From the NCBI RefSeq assembly GCF_042665255.1, contig NZ_JBHTCD010000043.1: a stretch of DNA of 37,536 nucleotides. One strand, 5' to 3'. The position numbers were made by a program, and so were the translations under genes. Below, in pieces: positions 1 to 6,381 of the stretch (position 1 is the stretch's first letter; the number at the start of each line of letters is the position of its first letter). Below the pieces are notes generated by a model. That model did no database searches and was not told where the DNA came from. It worked only from the letters and a program-made list of their open reading frames with translations. Origin of the DNA: Insolitispirillum peregrinum (GTDB taxonomy: Bacteria; Pseudomonadota; Alphaproteobacteria; Rhodospirillales; Rhodospirillaceae).

Positions 1-1084
1 TCGCCCGCAACAGGATGTCGTCACTGCCCGCCGCCAGCTGGCGCAGGCGGGCCTGTGCGATCACCAGCTCGCCCACCTGATCCATCAGGCTGTCCAGACG
101 TTCCGCCTGCACCCGCACGCTGCCATGACTGCTGTCCTGCCCGGGGGGGGCTGAGGTGCCTGCCCTGACCGGGGATGTCCCCTGTTTGCGGGTTTCATGC
201 TGCTGCACCAGCGCCGACACCACCCGCTCGGGCGAAACGGCCCCGGCCTTGACCAGCATCTGTCCCAGTGGCCGCTGTTGCGCCACAACATCCTCGATCA
301 CCGCTTCCGGCACATCGCCGCGGGTGATCAGGATTTCGCCCAGCAAGGGCGATACGGTTTTGTCATCCAGCGGCGAGATGGTGATCTCGCTGTCATCCAT
401 CACGAACAGGAACACATCCTCAATCGCCGTTTTCGGGTGCGGCGTTGACAGGAAAATGTCCCATTCCAGATAGCAGCACAGCGGATCAAGGTATTCGAGG
501 GTCGGAATGGCCTCGGGCAACGCCACCACGATGCAGTCCCCCAGCGCCCGCAGCTCGTCCAGCAAGCCGAGAGGATTGGTCCCGAAGACCATCGTCTGCG
601 GGGCCAGACGGCAACGGATGTGCCAGCGGCGCTGGCCCTCATCCTGAACAGGGGCGGACTCGGTGGTTTCGGGGCCGCTTTCCGGTGGAGCATCGGGGGA
701 GGCCACCACGCCACCGGCCATCAGTGACAGGAATGTCTGCGTCAGTCGTGTGCCGCGCTCGACATCATTGTGCTGCGCCAGCAGATCGCGAATATGATCT
801 TCGGCTTCCAGTGTGGCGGCAATCAGCCCGGACGACAGGCTTTGTTCGCCGTCGCGCACTTTCTGAAAAGCGCCTTCGACGTGGTGGGTGAATGCGGCCA
901 CCTCATCAAAACCGAACATCGCCCCCGAGCCCTTGATGGTATGCAAGGCCCGGAACGCCCGGTTGACCAGTTCCGAATTGTGCGGATCATGCTCCAGATC
1001 GAGCAGAGCGGCCTCCAGATCCTCCAGAAGCTCGGCTGCTTCCTGAAGGAATGTCTCGGCAGGTGATGGCGTCGAAGCAACCAT
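1..1084 (-). CDS. cheA: Chemotaxis histidine kinase CheA, N-terminal part (runs off the window), copy 1
   Basis: This is the first 361 codons of a CheA-type kinase; the gene continues beyond position 1. The start ATG (1084-1082) opens MVASTPSPAETF, which matches the start of the second copy at 35514. An N-terminal HPt (P1) domain carries HTIKGSG with the phospho-accepting His at residue 48. A middle region of roughly residues 150-250 is a CheA-associated alpha/beta domain, followed by a segment reading LLGEILITRGDV and QRPLGQMLVKAGAV, which resembles MshEN/GspE N-terminal repeats. The start of the dimerisation domain (ERLDSLMDQVGELVIAQ) lies at the window edge. The kinase would take signals from chemoreceptors and phosphorylate CheY. 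It is third in a minus-strand STAS-cheY-cheA operon, about 200 nt after cheY. The kinase core cannot be judged because it is outside the window. Confidence 0.93.
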   Translation of the reverse strand, partial: MVASTPSPAETFLQEAAELLEDLEAALLDLEHDPHNSELVNRAFRALHTIKGSGAMFGFDEVAAFTHHVEGAFQKVRDGEQSLSSGLIAATLEAEDHIRDLLAQHNDVERGTRLTQTFLSLMAGGVVASPDAPPESGPETTESAPVQDEGQRRWHIRCRLAPQTMVFGTNPLGLLDELRALGDCIVVALPEAIPTLEYLDPLCCYLEWDIFLSTPHPKTAIEDVFLFVMDDSEITISPLDDKTVSPLLGEILITRGDVPEAVIEDVVAQQRPLGQMLVKAGAVSPERVVSALVQQHETRKQGTSPVRAGTSAPPGQDSSHGSVRVQAERLDSLMDQVGELVIAQARLRQLAAGSDDILLRA

Positions 1085-1192
1085 GACACGACCCTTTTTA
1101 CGGGAAACGGCCTCATTCCACGGGGCGGGAATCAGACATCATCAGGATGGAACAGGGCAAAAGCCGCCCCCTGGCAGAGCCGCACCGGCGGC

Positions 1193-1227
1193 GCCTGCCT
1201 TCAGTCCGCTGCTGCCCGAAGGCAGGC
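1193..1227 (-). other. Inverted repeat between cheY and cheA (copy 1)
   Basis: GCCTGCCTTC (1193-1202) and GAAGGCAGGC (1218-1227) are perfect 10-bp arms with a 15-nt loop in the 199-nt spacer between cheY and cheA. There is no T-run, so this is more likely an RNA-stability or attenuating hairpin than a complete intrinsic terminator. The second copy of the operon has a hairpin of unrelated sequence at the same place. Confidence 0.4.
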
Positions 1228-1283
1228 GGGTATGACACGGGAACGGTATCGCCTTCCGGCGTGGCGGGCGGAAACCCGTCAGC

Positions 1284-1649
1284 CTACCCCAGGAAGCGCT
1301 TGACGACTGCCAGCAGTTGCTCCTGCTGGAATGGCTTGACAATCCAGCCTGTTGCTCCGGCTGCCTTGGCAACAGCCTTTTTGCTGTCGTCGGATTCCGT
1401 GGTCAGGAAAACAATCGGTACAAAACGGCAGCTCGGCAGGGTGCGCACCTGCTTGATCAGGGTCAGCCCGTCCATGCGCGGCATGTTCAGGTCGGTCAGG
1501 ATCAGGTCAACCGGCCCCTTGGCCAGCACCTCCAGCGCATCCTGCCCGTCAACGGCAGTCCGCACAGCGTACCCCGCCCCTTCCAGGGCAAAACTGACCA
1601 TCTGGCGCATGCTGGCTGAATCGTCAACGCTCAGAACAACTTTCGACAT
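1284..1649 (-). CDS. cheY: CheY-like single-domain response regulator, copy 1
   Basis: The gene encodes a 121-residue stand-alone receiver domain. All phosphorylation residues are present: acidic pair D9/D10, phospho-acceptor D53 (LILTDLNMP), T83 (FLTTES) and K105 (VKPF). No output domain follows, so it probably works by binding a partner such as the flagellar switch or by acting as a phosphate sink for CheA. The ATG directly follows the TAA stop of the STAS gene, which implies coupled translation. It differs from the second copy (35033-35398) at about seven residues (94 percent identity by eye), and 104 consecutive nucleotides are identical. The symbol reflects family and context; which motility or non-motility system it serves is not shown. 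Confidence 0.92.
   Translation of the reverse strand: MSKVVLSVDDSASMRQMVSFALEGAGYAVRTAVDGQDALEVLAKGPVDLILTDLNMPRMDGLTLIKQVRTLPSCRFVPIVFLTTESDDSKKAVAKAAGATGWIVKPFQQEQLLAVVKRFLG
1426..1529 (-). repeat. 104-bp tract identical to 35153-35256 (inverted copy)
   Basis: Reading the minus strand from 1529 to 1426 gives the same 104 bases as 35153-35256 on the plus strand, both inside cheY around the D53 codon. Flanking cheY sequence differs every 10-20 bases, mostly at third positions. The uniform block therefore looks like a recent gene-conversion or recombination tract. Confidence 0.85.
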
Positions 1650-1994
1650 TTATCCCTGACCTCCAGCCCAAAAAGAATCAAACCAGCCCTTGCCACCATC
1701 ACCGGGGCGCGCCAGCCCGGCCCGGGCAAGGGTATCGGCCAGGGCATCTGTCGCCGGAGCGGTCAGCGACACGGCAATGCCCCGCGCCTGTCCTGTTTTC
1801 CGGGTCGCAAGCAGAAGCTGCAGGAACGAGATGTCCAGTTCATCAATGGACGTGCAGTCGAGCAGGATCGCCCGGACATCATCCATCGACAGGGCTGCCA
1901 TCAGGCTTTCCCGTGTCTGCTCTGCTTCGGCGAGGGTTTGTCGACCGTTGAAGGTCAACTGTAATCCGTCACTGGTGCGATTCATTTCCATCAT
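1650..1994 (-). CDS. STAS-domain protein, copy 1
   Basis: This 114-residue protein has the anti-sigma-antagonist/STAS fold: a predicted strand-helix pattern with the conserved acidic switch region DCTSIDELDISFLQLLL, where the Ser of DCTS is the likely phosphorylatable or regulatory residue. A longer frame reaches 2081. I prefer the ATG at 1994 because ACAGGA lies 7-11 nt upstream and because it aligns with the start of the second copy (34688). It is first in the STAS-cheY-cheA operon. STAS proteins in this position are known from alphaproteobacterial che clusters, but their role is poorly defined. The last third (ADTLARAGLARPGDGGKGWF) is identical to copy 2, while the first third has diverged strongly. 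Confidence 0.85.
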   Translation of the reverse strand: MMEMNRTSDGLQLTFNGRQTLAEAEQTRESLMAALSMDDVRAILLDCTSIDELDISFLQLLLATRKTGQARGIAVSLTAPATDALADTLARAGLARPGDGGKGWFDSFWAGGQG

Positions 1995-2517
1995 CGCGAT
2001 ATCCTGTTCACCCGTATCGCTGTCATATGGTGTTCTAAATGAAAAATCATATTTGTGCAATACGTTTTGATGCAGTTCCATTCATAGAAAAATTCCAGCA
2101 ATAACCATTCGGTCACTTGTAATTTTACTCTGGAAATAAATGATATATGGCATAGGGCATATTTCTGATATTACTTATATGTTTGTTAAAATAATTCAAT
2201 TTATACCATGGAGTTAGTTATATTTAACTTTCTATAATAAAGATTATACCAAGTATATTTCCGGGGAGGAGGATGCCCAGGCCCAGAAGACAGGGGCAGA
2301 TTCATTACAAACAATCTGTGGGTATACATATGTGACCTGAGGCAGGGGTATAAAAGAGGTTTTTATGCATAAAAATTCACCGTGCCACATGAGCGGGATT
2401 GGATGGATACCAATATTTACTCACATCATAACGTCCACATTATCTTTCTGGAAATACTCAGAATTGTGTAGATGTGAAGCCATCTCTTCTGCCGCGCGCG
2501 AACTGGAGATCGGGAGG
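1995..2517. promoter_or_regulatory. AT-rich intergenic region upstream of STAS-cheY-cheA copy 1
   Basis: There is no convincing gene here. Positions about 2085-2260 are strongly AT-rich compared with the surrounding GC-rich DNA, with runs such as TATTTAACTTTCTATAATA. This region should hold the promoter of the minus-strand operon. I could not choose one -10/-35 pair because many A/T hexamers fit. A plus-strand frame at 2365-2610 overlaps the SDR gene and shows no family signature, so it was not accepted. The AT-rich block resembles the one before copy 2 (34410-34687) in composition but not in sequence. Confidence 0.5.
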
Positions 2518-2547
2518 GAGATCCGGGGGCGAGGCGCGCCGGATCTC
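2518..2547 (-). terminator. Hairpin downstream of the SDR gene
   Basis: GAGATCCG (2518-2525) and CGGATCTC (2540-2547) form an 8-bp stem with a GC-rich 14-nt loop, 8 nt past the SDR stop codon. There is no long T-run on the minus strand, so termination may be weak or Rho-assisted. Confidence 0.5.
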
Positions 2548-2555
2548 TGTCCCTG

Positions 2556-3257
2556 TTACACTGACCGTCCCAGGCCGCCATCAACACGAATGTTCTGGCC
2601 GGTGATATAGCCCGCACCGTCGGACAGCAGGAAGGCGACGGTGGCGGCAATCTCATCTGCCGAGCCATAGCGTTGCATCGGAACGCTGCTCCGCCGTTCT
2701 TCGGTGGCGGGCAGGCTGTCGATCCAGCCGGGCAGGACGTTGTTCAGGCGGATGTTTTTCGCCGCGTACTGATCGGCAAAAATTTTGCTGAAGCTGGCCA
2801 GACCGGCGCGGAACACTGCCGACGTCGGGAACATCGCCGACGGCTCGAACGCCCAGGCGGTGGAGATGTTGACGATGGCACCGCTCCCTTGGGCTTCCAT
2901 GATCGGCGTTACCAGTCGAATCGGGCGCACGGCATTCAGGAAATAGACCTCCATTCCCTTGTGCCAGTCTTCATCGGTGATATCGAGGATGGGGGCACGC
3001 GGGCCATGCCCGGCGGAGTTGACCAGCGCGTCAATCCGGCCCCATGTTTTGACCGTCAGATCGACCAGCCGCGTGAGGTCATCGACCGACTGGTTGGAGC
3101 CGGTGACGCCGATGCCGCCCAGCTCCTGCGCCAGTTGTTCGCCCTTGCCGGACGACGACAGAATCGCAACACGATAGCCATCCTGCGCCAGTTTGCGGGC
3201 GCAGGCCGCGCCCATCCCTGAGCCACCTGCGGTAATGATCGCTACTTTCTCGCTCAA
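2556..3257 (-). CDS. SDR-family oxidoreductase-like protein lacking the YxxxK active site
   Basis: The Rossmann fold of a short-chain dehydrogenase is clear: cofactor loop TAGGSGMG near residue 10, VNSAG for the NNAG motif, NIST for the catalytic-Ser strand, and the C-terminal GYITGQNIRVDGG. The usual YxxxK is replaced by SAVFR in PTSAVFRAGL, so the general acid Tyr and the Lys are both absent. I recall related alphaproteobacterial proteins with this same FPTSAVFRAG signature, so this may be a stable subfamily rather than a decayed gene. I chose the TTG at 3257 (LSEKVAII) because GGAGG sits 5 nt upstream and the fold starts there. The frame stays open to 3488, but that extension would overlap the porin gene. 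The product is 233 residues and the substrate is unknown. It is divergent from the porin. Confidence 0.8.
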   Translation of the reverse strand: MSEKVAIITAGGSGMGAACARKLAQDGYRVAILSSSGKGEQLAQELGGIGVTGSNQSVDDLTRLVDLTVKTWGRIDALVNSAGHGPRAPILDITDEDWHKGMEVYFLNAVRPIRLVTPIMEAQGSGAIVNISTAWAFEPSAMFPTSAVFRAGLASFSKIFADQYAAKNIRLNNVLPGWIDSLPATEERRSSVPMQRYGSADEIAATVAFLLSDGAGYITGQNIRVDGGLGRSV

Positions 3258-3390
3258 CAGAGCCTCCGTATTTGCAAGCCGCCGGTGGGCGGCGATGTTT
3301 GAAACTATGGCAGGAAAACTGCGGTCCTTCGCCTCAGAAAGATTTGTCCGATGCGATAGAAAAGGTGGTGGACGGTGGGCATTCCAGTGT

Positions 3391-3408
3391 CTAACCCATC
3401 CGGGGAAT
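3391..3408. promoter_or_regulatory. Dyad operator, site 1 (upstream of the porin)
   Basis: CTAACCC-ATCC-GGGGAAT matches the locus consensus AT(A/T)CCCC-ATCC-GGGG(A/T)AT with two mismatches in the left arm. It ends 67 nt before the porin ATG. A possible promoter follows directly (TACTCG at 3408, 17-nt spacer, TCATAT at 3431), placing the dyad against the -35 position as expected for an activator site. Confidence 0.65.
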
Positions 3409-3475
3409 ACTCGTTCCGCCGCGTTGCTGGTCATATCTCTGCCGATGGTTTCCAGAACGACGGGGAGGGGTTGCA

Positions 3476-4873
3476 ATGACGGTGACACACAGGTTGCTGC
3501 CGGTGCTGGCCGGGGCGATGGTGCTGGGGAGCGGGCTGGCCGCCCATGCCGCTGACGCGCCTGCCGGGCTGACGCTGTACGAGGCGGACGGAGCGCGGGT
3601 GGCCTTTGACTTTGCCGCCGGGGCCGGGGTCTTTTCTGCCAGTAACGCCCGGCTGGGGCATGGGATTACCTCGCTGGATGATGGCAGTACGCAGAAAGAC
3701 CTGAACTGGGCCGAAGCCTATGTCAAACCGGGCCTGTCGGTGCGGCTGGACAGCCAGTCCATCGGTTCGGTCTATGGAACGGTGGCGGTGATCGGCTCGA
3801 CCACGCAAGGGGACGGGGATGCCTTTTCGGCCACCGGCACCCAGTTGACCCACGGCGGGGTGTCGCACGGCGACCTCGAACGGGCGGCGCTGGGCTGGGC
3901 TTCGGGCGATCTGCTGTGGCAAAAGGACGCACTGGACCTGTCGGTCGGGCGGCAGGATTTCGTACTGGGTGATGGCTTCCTGTTGGCGGACGGCAATGCC
4001 GATGTCGGCAAGGAAGGGGGCTACTGGTTTGGTGCCCGCAGTGCCTGGAGCAACAGCATGGTCGCCCGGCTGGGCTGGGACCCGCTGGAAGCCGATGCCT
4101 TCTGGCTGAAGAGCGACCAGAATTCCGGCAACATGGAAATCCACGGCCTGAACCTCGAAGCAAAGCGCGAAGGGCTTGGCTCGGTGGCGGTGGCCGGGAT
4201 GCGGATCAGTCAGGATGATCCCAATGCCTCGGGGCTGTTTGGCAGCGATGGCGTCAACAGCCTGCGCAAGGGCATGAAGGTGTGGGATTTCCGCGCACAA
4301 GGCACGCCGGTTCCCATGCTGCCGGACCTGTTCCTGTCGGCGGAATATGTGCAGGAAAGCAATGATACCGACGGGCGGCGGCTGGATGCCAACGCCTGGT
4401 ATGGCGAGATCGGCTATACCTTCTCCGATGTTCCGTGGACACCGAGCCTCAGCTATCGCTATGCCCACTTCAGCGGCGACGACAGCACCACCACCAACCA
4501 GTCGGAAGCCTTTGATCCGCTGCGCTATGGCATGGTACGCGGCTGGGGCTCGTACTTCCATGGCGAAGTCGCCGGGCAGTACCTGCTGTTCAACAGCAAC
4601 GAAAACCTGCACATGATCCATGCCACTGTCTCGCCGCTGGAAAAGGTGCAGGCCGGGGTGATCTATTATGATTTCAGCCTCGATCAGGCCAGCGCCGGGG
4701 CCAGCAAGGACTATGGGCAGGAAGTGGACCTGCATGTGGACTGGATGCCGCTCGACTGGCTGACGGTCAGCGGGGTCTATGGCCGCTTCATGCCGGGGGC
4801 GGCGGCGAAAACCGCGCTGGGTGGTTCGGACAGCATGGATGTGATGGAACTGGTCTCGACGGTGAAGTTCTAA
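3476..4873 (+). CDS. Outer-membrane beta-barrel protein (alginate-export/porin-like)
   Basis: The 465-residue precursor has a signal peptide (MTVTHRLLPVLAGAMVLGSG, likely cut after AHA near residue 25). After it come alternating amphipathic strands with repeated aromatic girdle residues and a C-terminal Phe (VSTVKF), typical of outer-membrane barrels. The segment with LNWAEAYVKPGLS and LSVGRQDFVLGDG resembles the alginate-export barrel family; this is recognition by eye only. GGGGAGG lies upstream of the ATG. The gene stands alone, between site 1 of the operator and the 45-bp hairpin repeats, ahead of qhpG. Sharing the operator with qhpG and the dehydrogenase operon suggests it admits the amine substrate or its product into or out of the periplasm. 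Specificity cannot be read from the sequence. Confidence 0.8.
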   Translation: MTVTHRLLPVLAGAMVLGSGLAAHAADAPAGLTLYEADGARVAFDFAAGAGVFSASNARLGHGITSLDDGSTQKDLNWAEAYVKPGLSVRLDSQSIGSVYGTVAVIGSTTQGDGDAFSATGTQLTHGGVSHGDLERAALGWASGDLLWQKDALDLSVGRQDFVLGDGFLLADGNADVGKEGGYWFGARSAWSNSMVARLGWDPLEADAFWLKSDQNSGNMEIHGLNLEAKREGLGSVAVAGMRISQDDPNASGLFGSDGVNSLRKGMKVWDFRAQGTPVPMLPDLFLSAEYVQESNDTDGRRLDANAWYGEIGYTFSDVPWTPSLSYRYAHFSGDDSTTTNQSEAFDPLRYGMVRGWGSYFHGEVAGQYLLFNSNENLHMIHATVSPLEKVQAGVIYYDFSLDQASAGASKDYGQEVDLHVDWMPLDWLTVSGVYGRFMPGAAAKTALGGSDSMDVMELVSTVKF

Positions 4874-4977
4874 AGCAAATCCCGAGCAGATGGACTCATC
4901 TGCGACGACGTATTTGCTAAAAACACAAGTAGAGCAAATCCCGAGCAGATGGACTCATCTGCGACGACGTATTTGCT
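4874..4977. repeat. Two tandem 45-bp nested-hairpin units
   Basis: The units at 4874-4918 and 4933-4977 are identical over 45 bp and separated by 14 bp. Each has outer arms AGCAAAT and ATTTGCT and an inner stem CAGATG-GACT-CATCTG. They start one base after the porin stop codon. No T-run follows, so they may be REP-like elements, RNA-stabilising hairpins or processing sites, rather than simple terminators. I saw no third copy in the window. Confidence 0.9.
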
Positions 4978-5001
4978 ACAACAGAAGACTCACCACCGTG
5001 C

Positions 5002-5019
5002 ATTCCCCATCCGGGGTAT
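5002..5019. promoter_or_regulatory. Dyad operator, site 2 (upstream of qhpG)
   Basis: ATTCCCC-ATCC-GGGGTAT is an exact match to the dyad consensus and ends 63 nt before the qhpG ATG. TTGACC overlaps its last base (5019-5024) as a possible -35; I see no good -10 at the right distance. The invariant ATCC spacer and CCCC/GGGG arms are shared with sites 1 and 3. Confidence 0.75.
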
Positions 5020-5082
5020 TGACCGTTCCGGCGCTGCGGGCTTCCCTGTTGCAATGCACAGAAGCAAAAGGGAGGCCGGGCG

Positions 5083-6381
5083 ATGGAGGCAGCGGTTGGG
5101 GTTGTCGGCGGTGGCCCGGCTGGCGCAGCGCTGGCCATCGAACTGGCGCGATTGGGGGTGCCGGTGCTGGTGATTACCAGCCCGCGCCCCCGTCGGCGCT
5201 TTGAAGGCTTGTCAGAGCGCACCGTCGCCCTGTTGCAGCGGCAAGGCTTTGCCCATGCCTGTGCCACACTGGGCGAGGCGGGTGAGCGGCAGGCGCACTG
5301 GAATGGCGTTGCCAGCCGCTACAACCGCGAATATCTGGTCGAGCGTTCGGCCTTTGACCGGGCACTGAGTGACGACCTGCGGGTGCAGGGGATTCCCGTA
5401 CTGACCAGTGAGGTGCGGTCGGTACAATGGCAGCAGAGCCACTGGCAGATCACCTGTGGCGCGCAGGTGGTGCGGGTCGGCTTTGTGGTCGAGGCGCGTG
5501 GACGGGCGGCGCCAGCAGGGCAGACGCGGCTGCGCGGTCCGGCCTCGCTGGCGGTGGCCCGTTTTTATCACGGCCCGGCGACCTCCGACGCAACGGCGGT
5601 GATCCCCTTTGCCGATGGTTGGGCGTGGCTGGGGCGGGCGCGGGACGGTCGGCGAATGGTGCAGTTTACCGTTGATGCCGACAGCGTGCCGGGGGCGGGC
5701 CATCAGGGGCTGACCAGCCTGCACCAGCAAGTGTGCGCCGACATCCCCGAGGTGGCGGAGTGGGTGCCCGACGGGGTGCAGGCCGATGGCCCGGCGGTGG
5801 CTCGTTCCTGTGACACCTATCTGCGCGATGACCTGGCCGGAGCAGCCTTTCTGCGGGTTGGCGATGCCGCCTGTGGCTATGATCCATTGTCGGGGCAGGG
5901 GGTGTTTCTGGCGCTGGCCGGGGCGTTGAGCGCCGCTGCCGTGGTGCGGACCTGCGTGGAGCGTCCGCAGGATGCCGCGCTGGCCCGGCAGTTTTATTCC
6001 GACCGTTTGCAGGGGGTTTTCGCTGAAAAGACTGCCCTCGGGGTGGCATTTTATCAACAGGAACAGCGGTGGGCGGATCGTCCATTCTGGCAGCGGCGCC
6101 GCGAGGTGCTGCCGGTGCCGGTGCCGACTGTCACCGGGCTTCAGCGGGTGCGCAGGCCGGTTCTGGCCGACGGCTGGATCACCGAGCAGGAGGTTCTGCT
6201 CACCCCCCGCCATCCGCTGGGGGTGTGGCGGGTCGAAGACGTGCCGGTCCCGGCGCTGCTGGATCATTTGCGCCAGTCGGGGGCCTCGCTGGGGGACTAT
6301 GCCGCGCACCACCAGTTGGCGCTGCCGCAGGTTGAACGGGCGGCCTTGTGGCTGCAACAGGTCGGAGCCTTGGCATCATGA
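5083..6381 (+). CDS. qhpG: FAD-dependent monooxygenase QhpG for tryptophylquinone biogenesis
   Basis: This 432-residue flavoprotein has the N-terminal FAD-binding GxGxxG (VVGGGPAG, residues 7-14) and the second FAD motif VGDAACGYDPLSGQG, as in p-hydroxybenzoate-hydroxylase-type monooxygenases and tryptophan halogenase relatives. In QHNDH systems the established role of QhpG is hydroxylation of the gamma-subunit Trp that becomes cysteine tryptophylquinone. Assignment here rests on fold plus the linked qhpADCBFE genes. It follows operator site 2 and overlaps the sensor-kinase gene by ATGA, so it leads a qhpG-kinase-regulator transcription unit instead of lying next to qhpE. GGAGGC lies upstream of the ATG. 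I see no signal peptide, so it should act in the cytoplasm before export of QhpC. Confidence 0.85.
   Translation: MEAAVGVVGGGPAGAALAIELARLGVPVLVITSPRPRRRFEGLSERTVALLQRQGFAHACATLGEAGERQAHWNGVASRYNREYLVERSAFDRALSDDLRVQGIPVLTSEVRSVQWQQSHWQITCGAQVVRVGFVVEARGRAAPAGQTRLRGPASLAVARFYHGPATSDATAVIPFADGWAWLGRARDGRRMVQFTVDADSVPGAGHQGLTSLHQQVCADIPEVAEWVPDGVQADGPAVARSCDTYLRDDLAGAAFLRVGDAACGYDPLSGQGVFLALAGALSAAAVVRTCVERPQDAALARQFYSDRLQGVFAEKTALGVAFYQQEQRWADRPFWQRRREVLPVPVPTVTGLQRVRRPVLADGWITEQEVLLTPRHPLGVWRVEDVPVPALLDHLRQSGASLGDYAAHHQLALPQVERAALWLQQVGALAS

Noticed and set aside
2365..2610. Plus-strand 81-codon frame before the SDR gene
   Set aside because: It overlaps the SDR gene antisense, crosses the terminator hairpin and shows no family signature.
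3258..3488. N-terminal extension of the SDR frame by 77 residues
   Set aside because: The extension is Arg/Pro-rich, overlaps the porin start and operator site 1, and the Rossmann fold begins at the TTG at 3257 with a good ribosome-binding site.
3431..4735. 434-codon minus-strand frame antisense to the porin
   Set aside because: It is a GC-rich shadow frame; the plus-strand protein has a signal peptide and barrel pattern.
4874..4977. Intrinsic terminator for the porin
   Set aside because: Stems are present but there is no T-run after either unit, so I list it as a repeat only.
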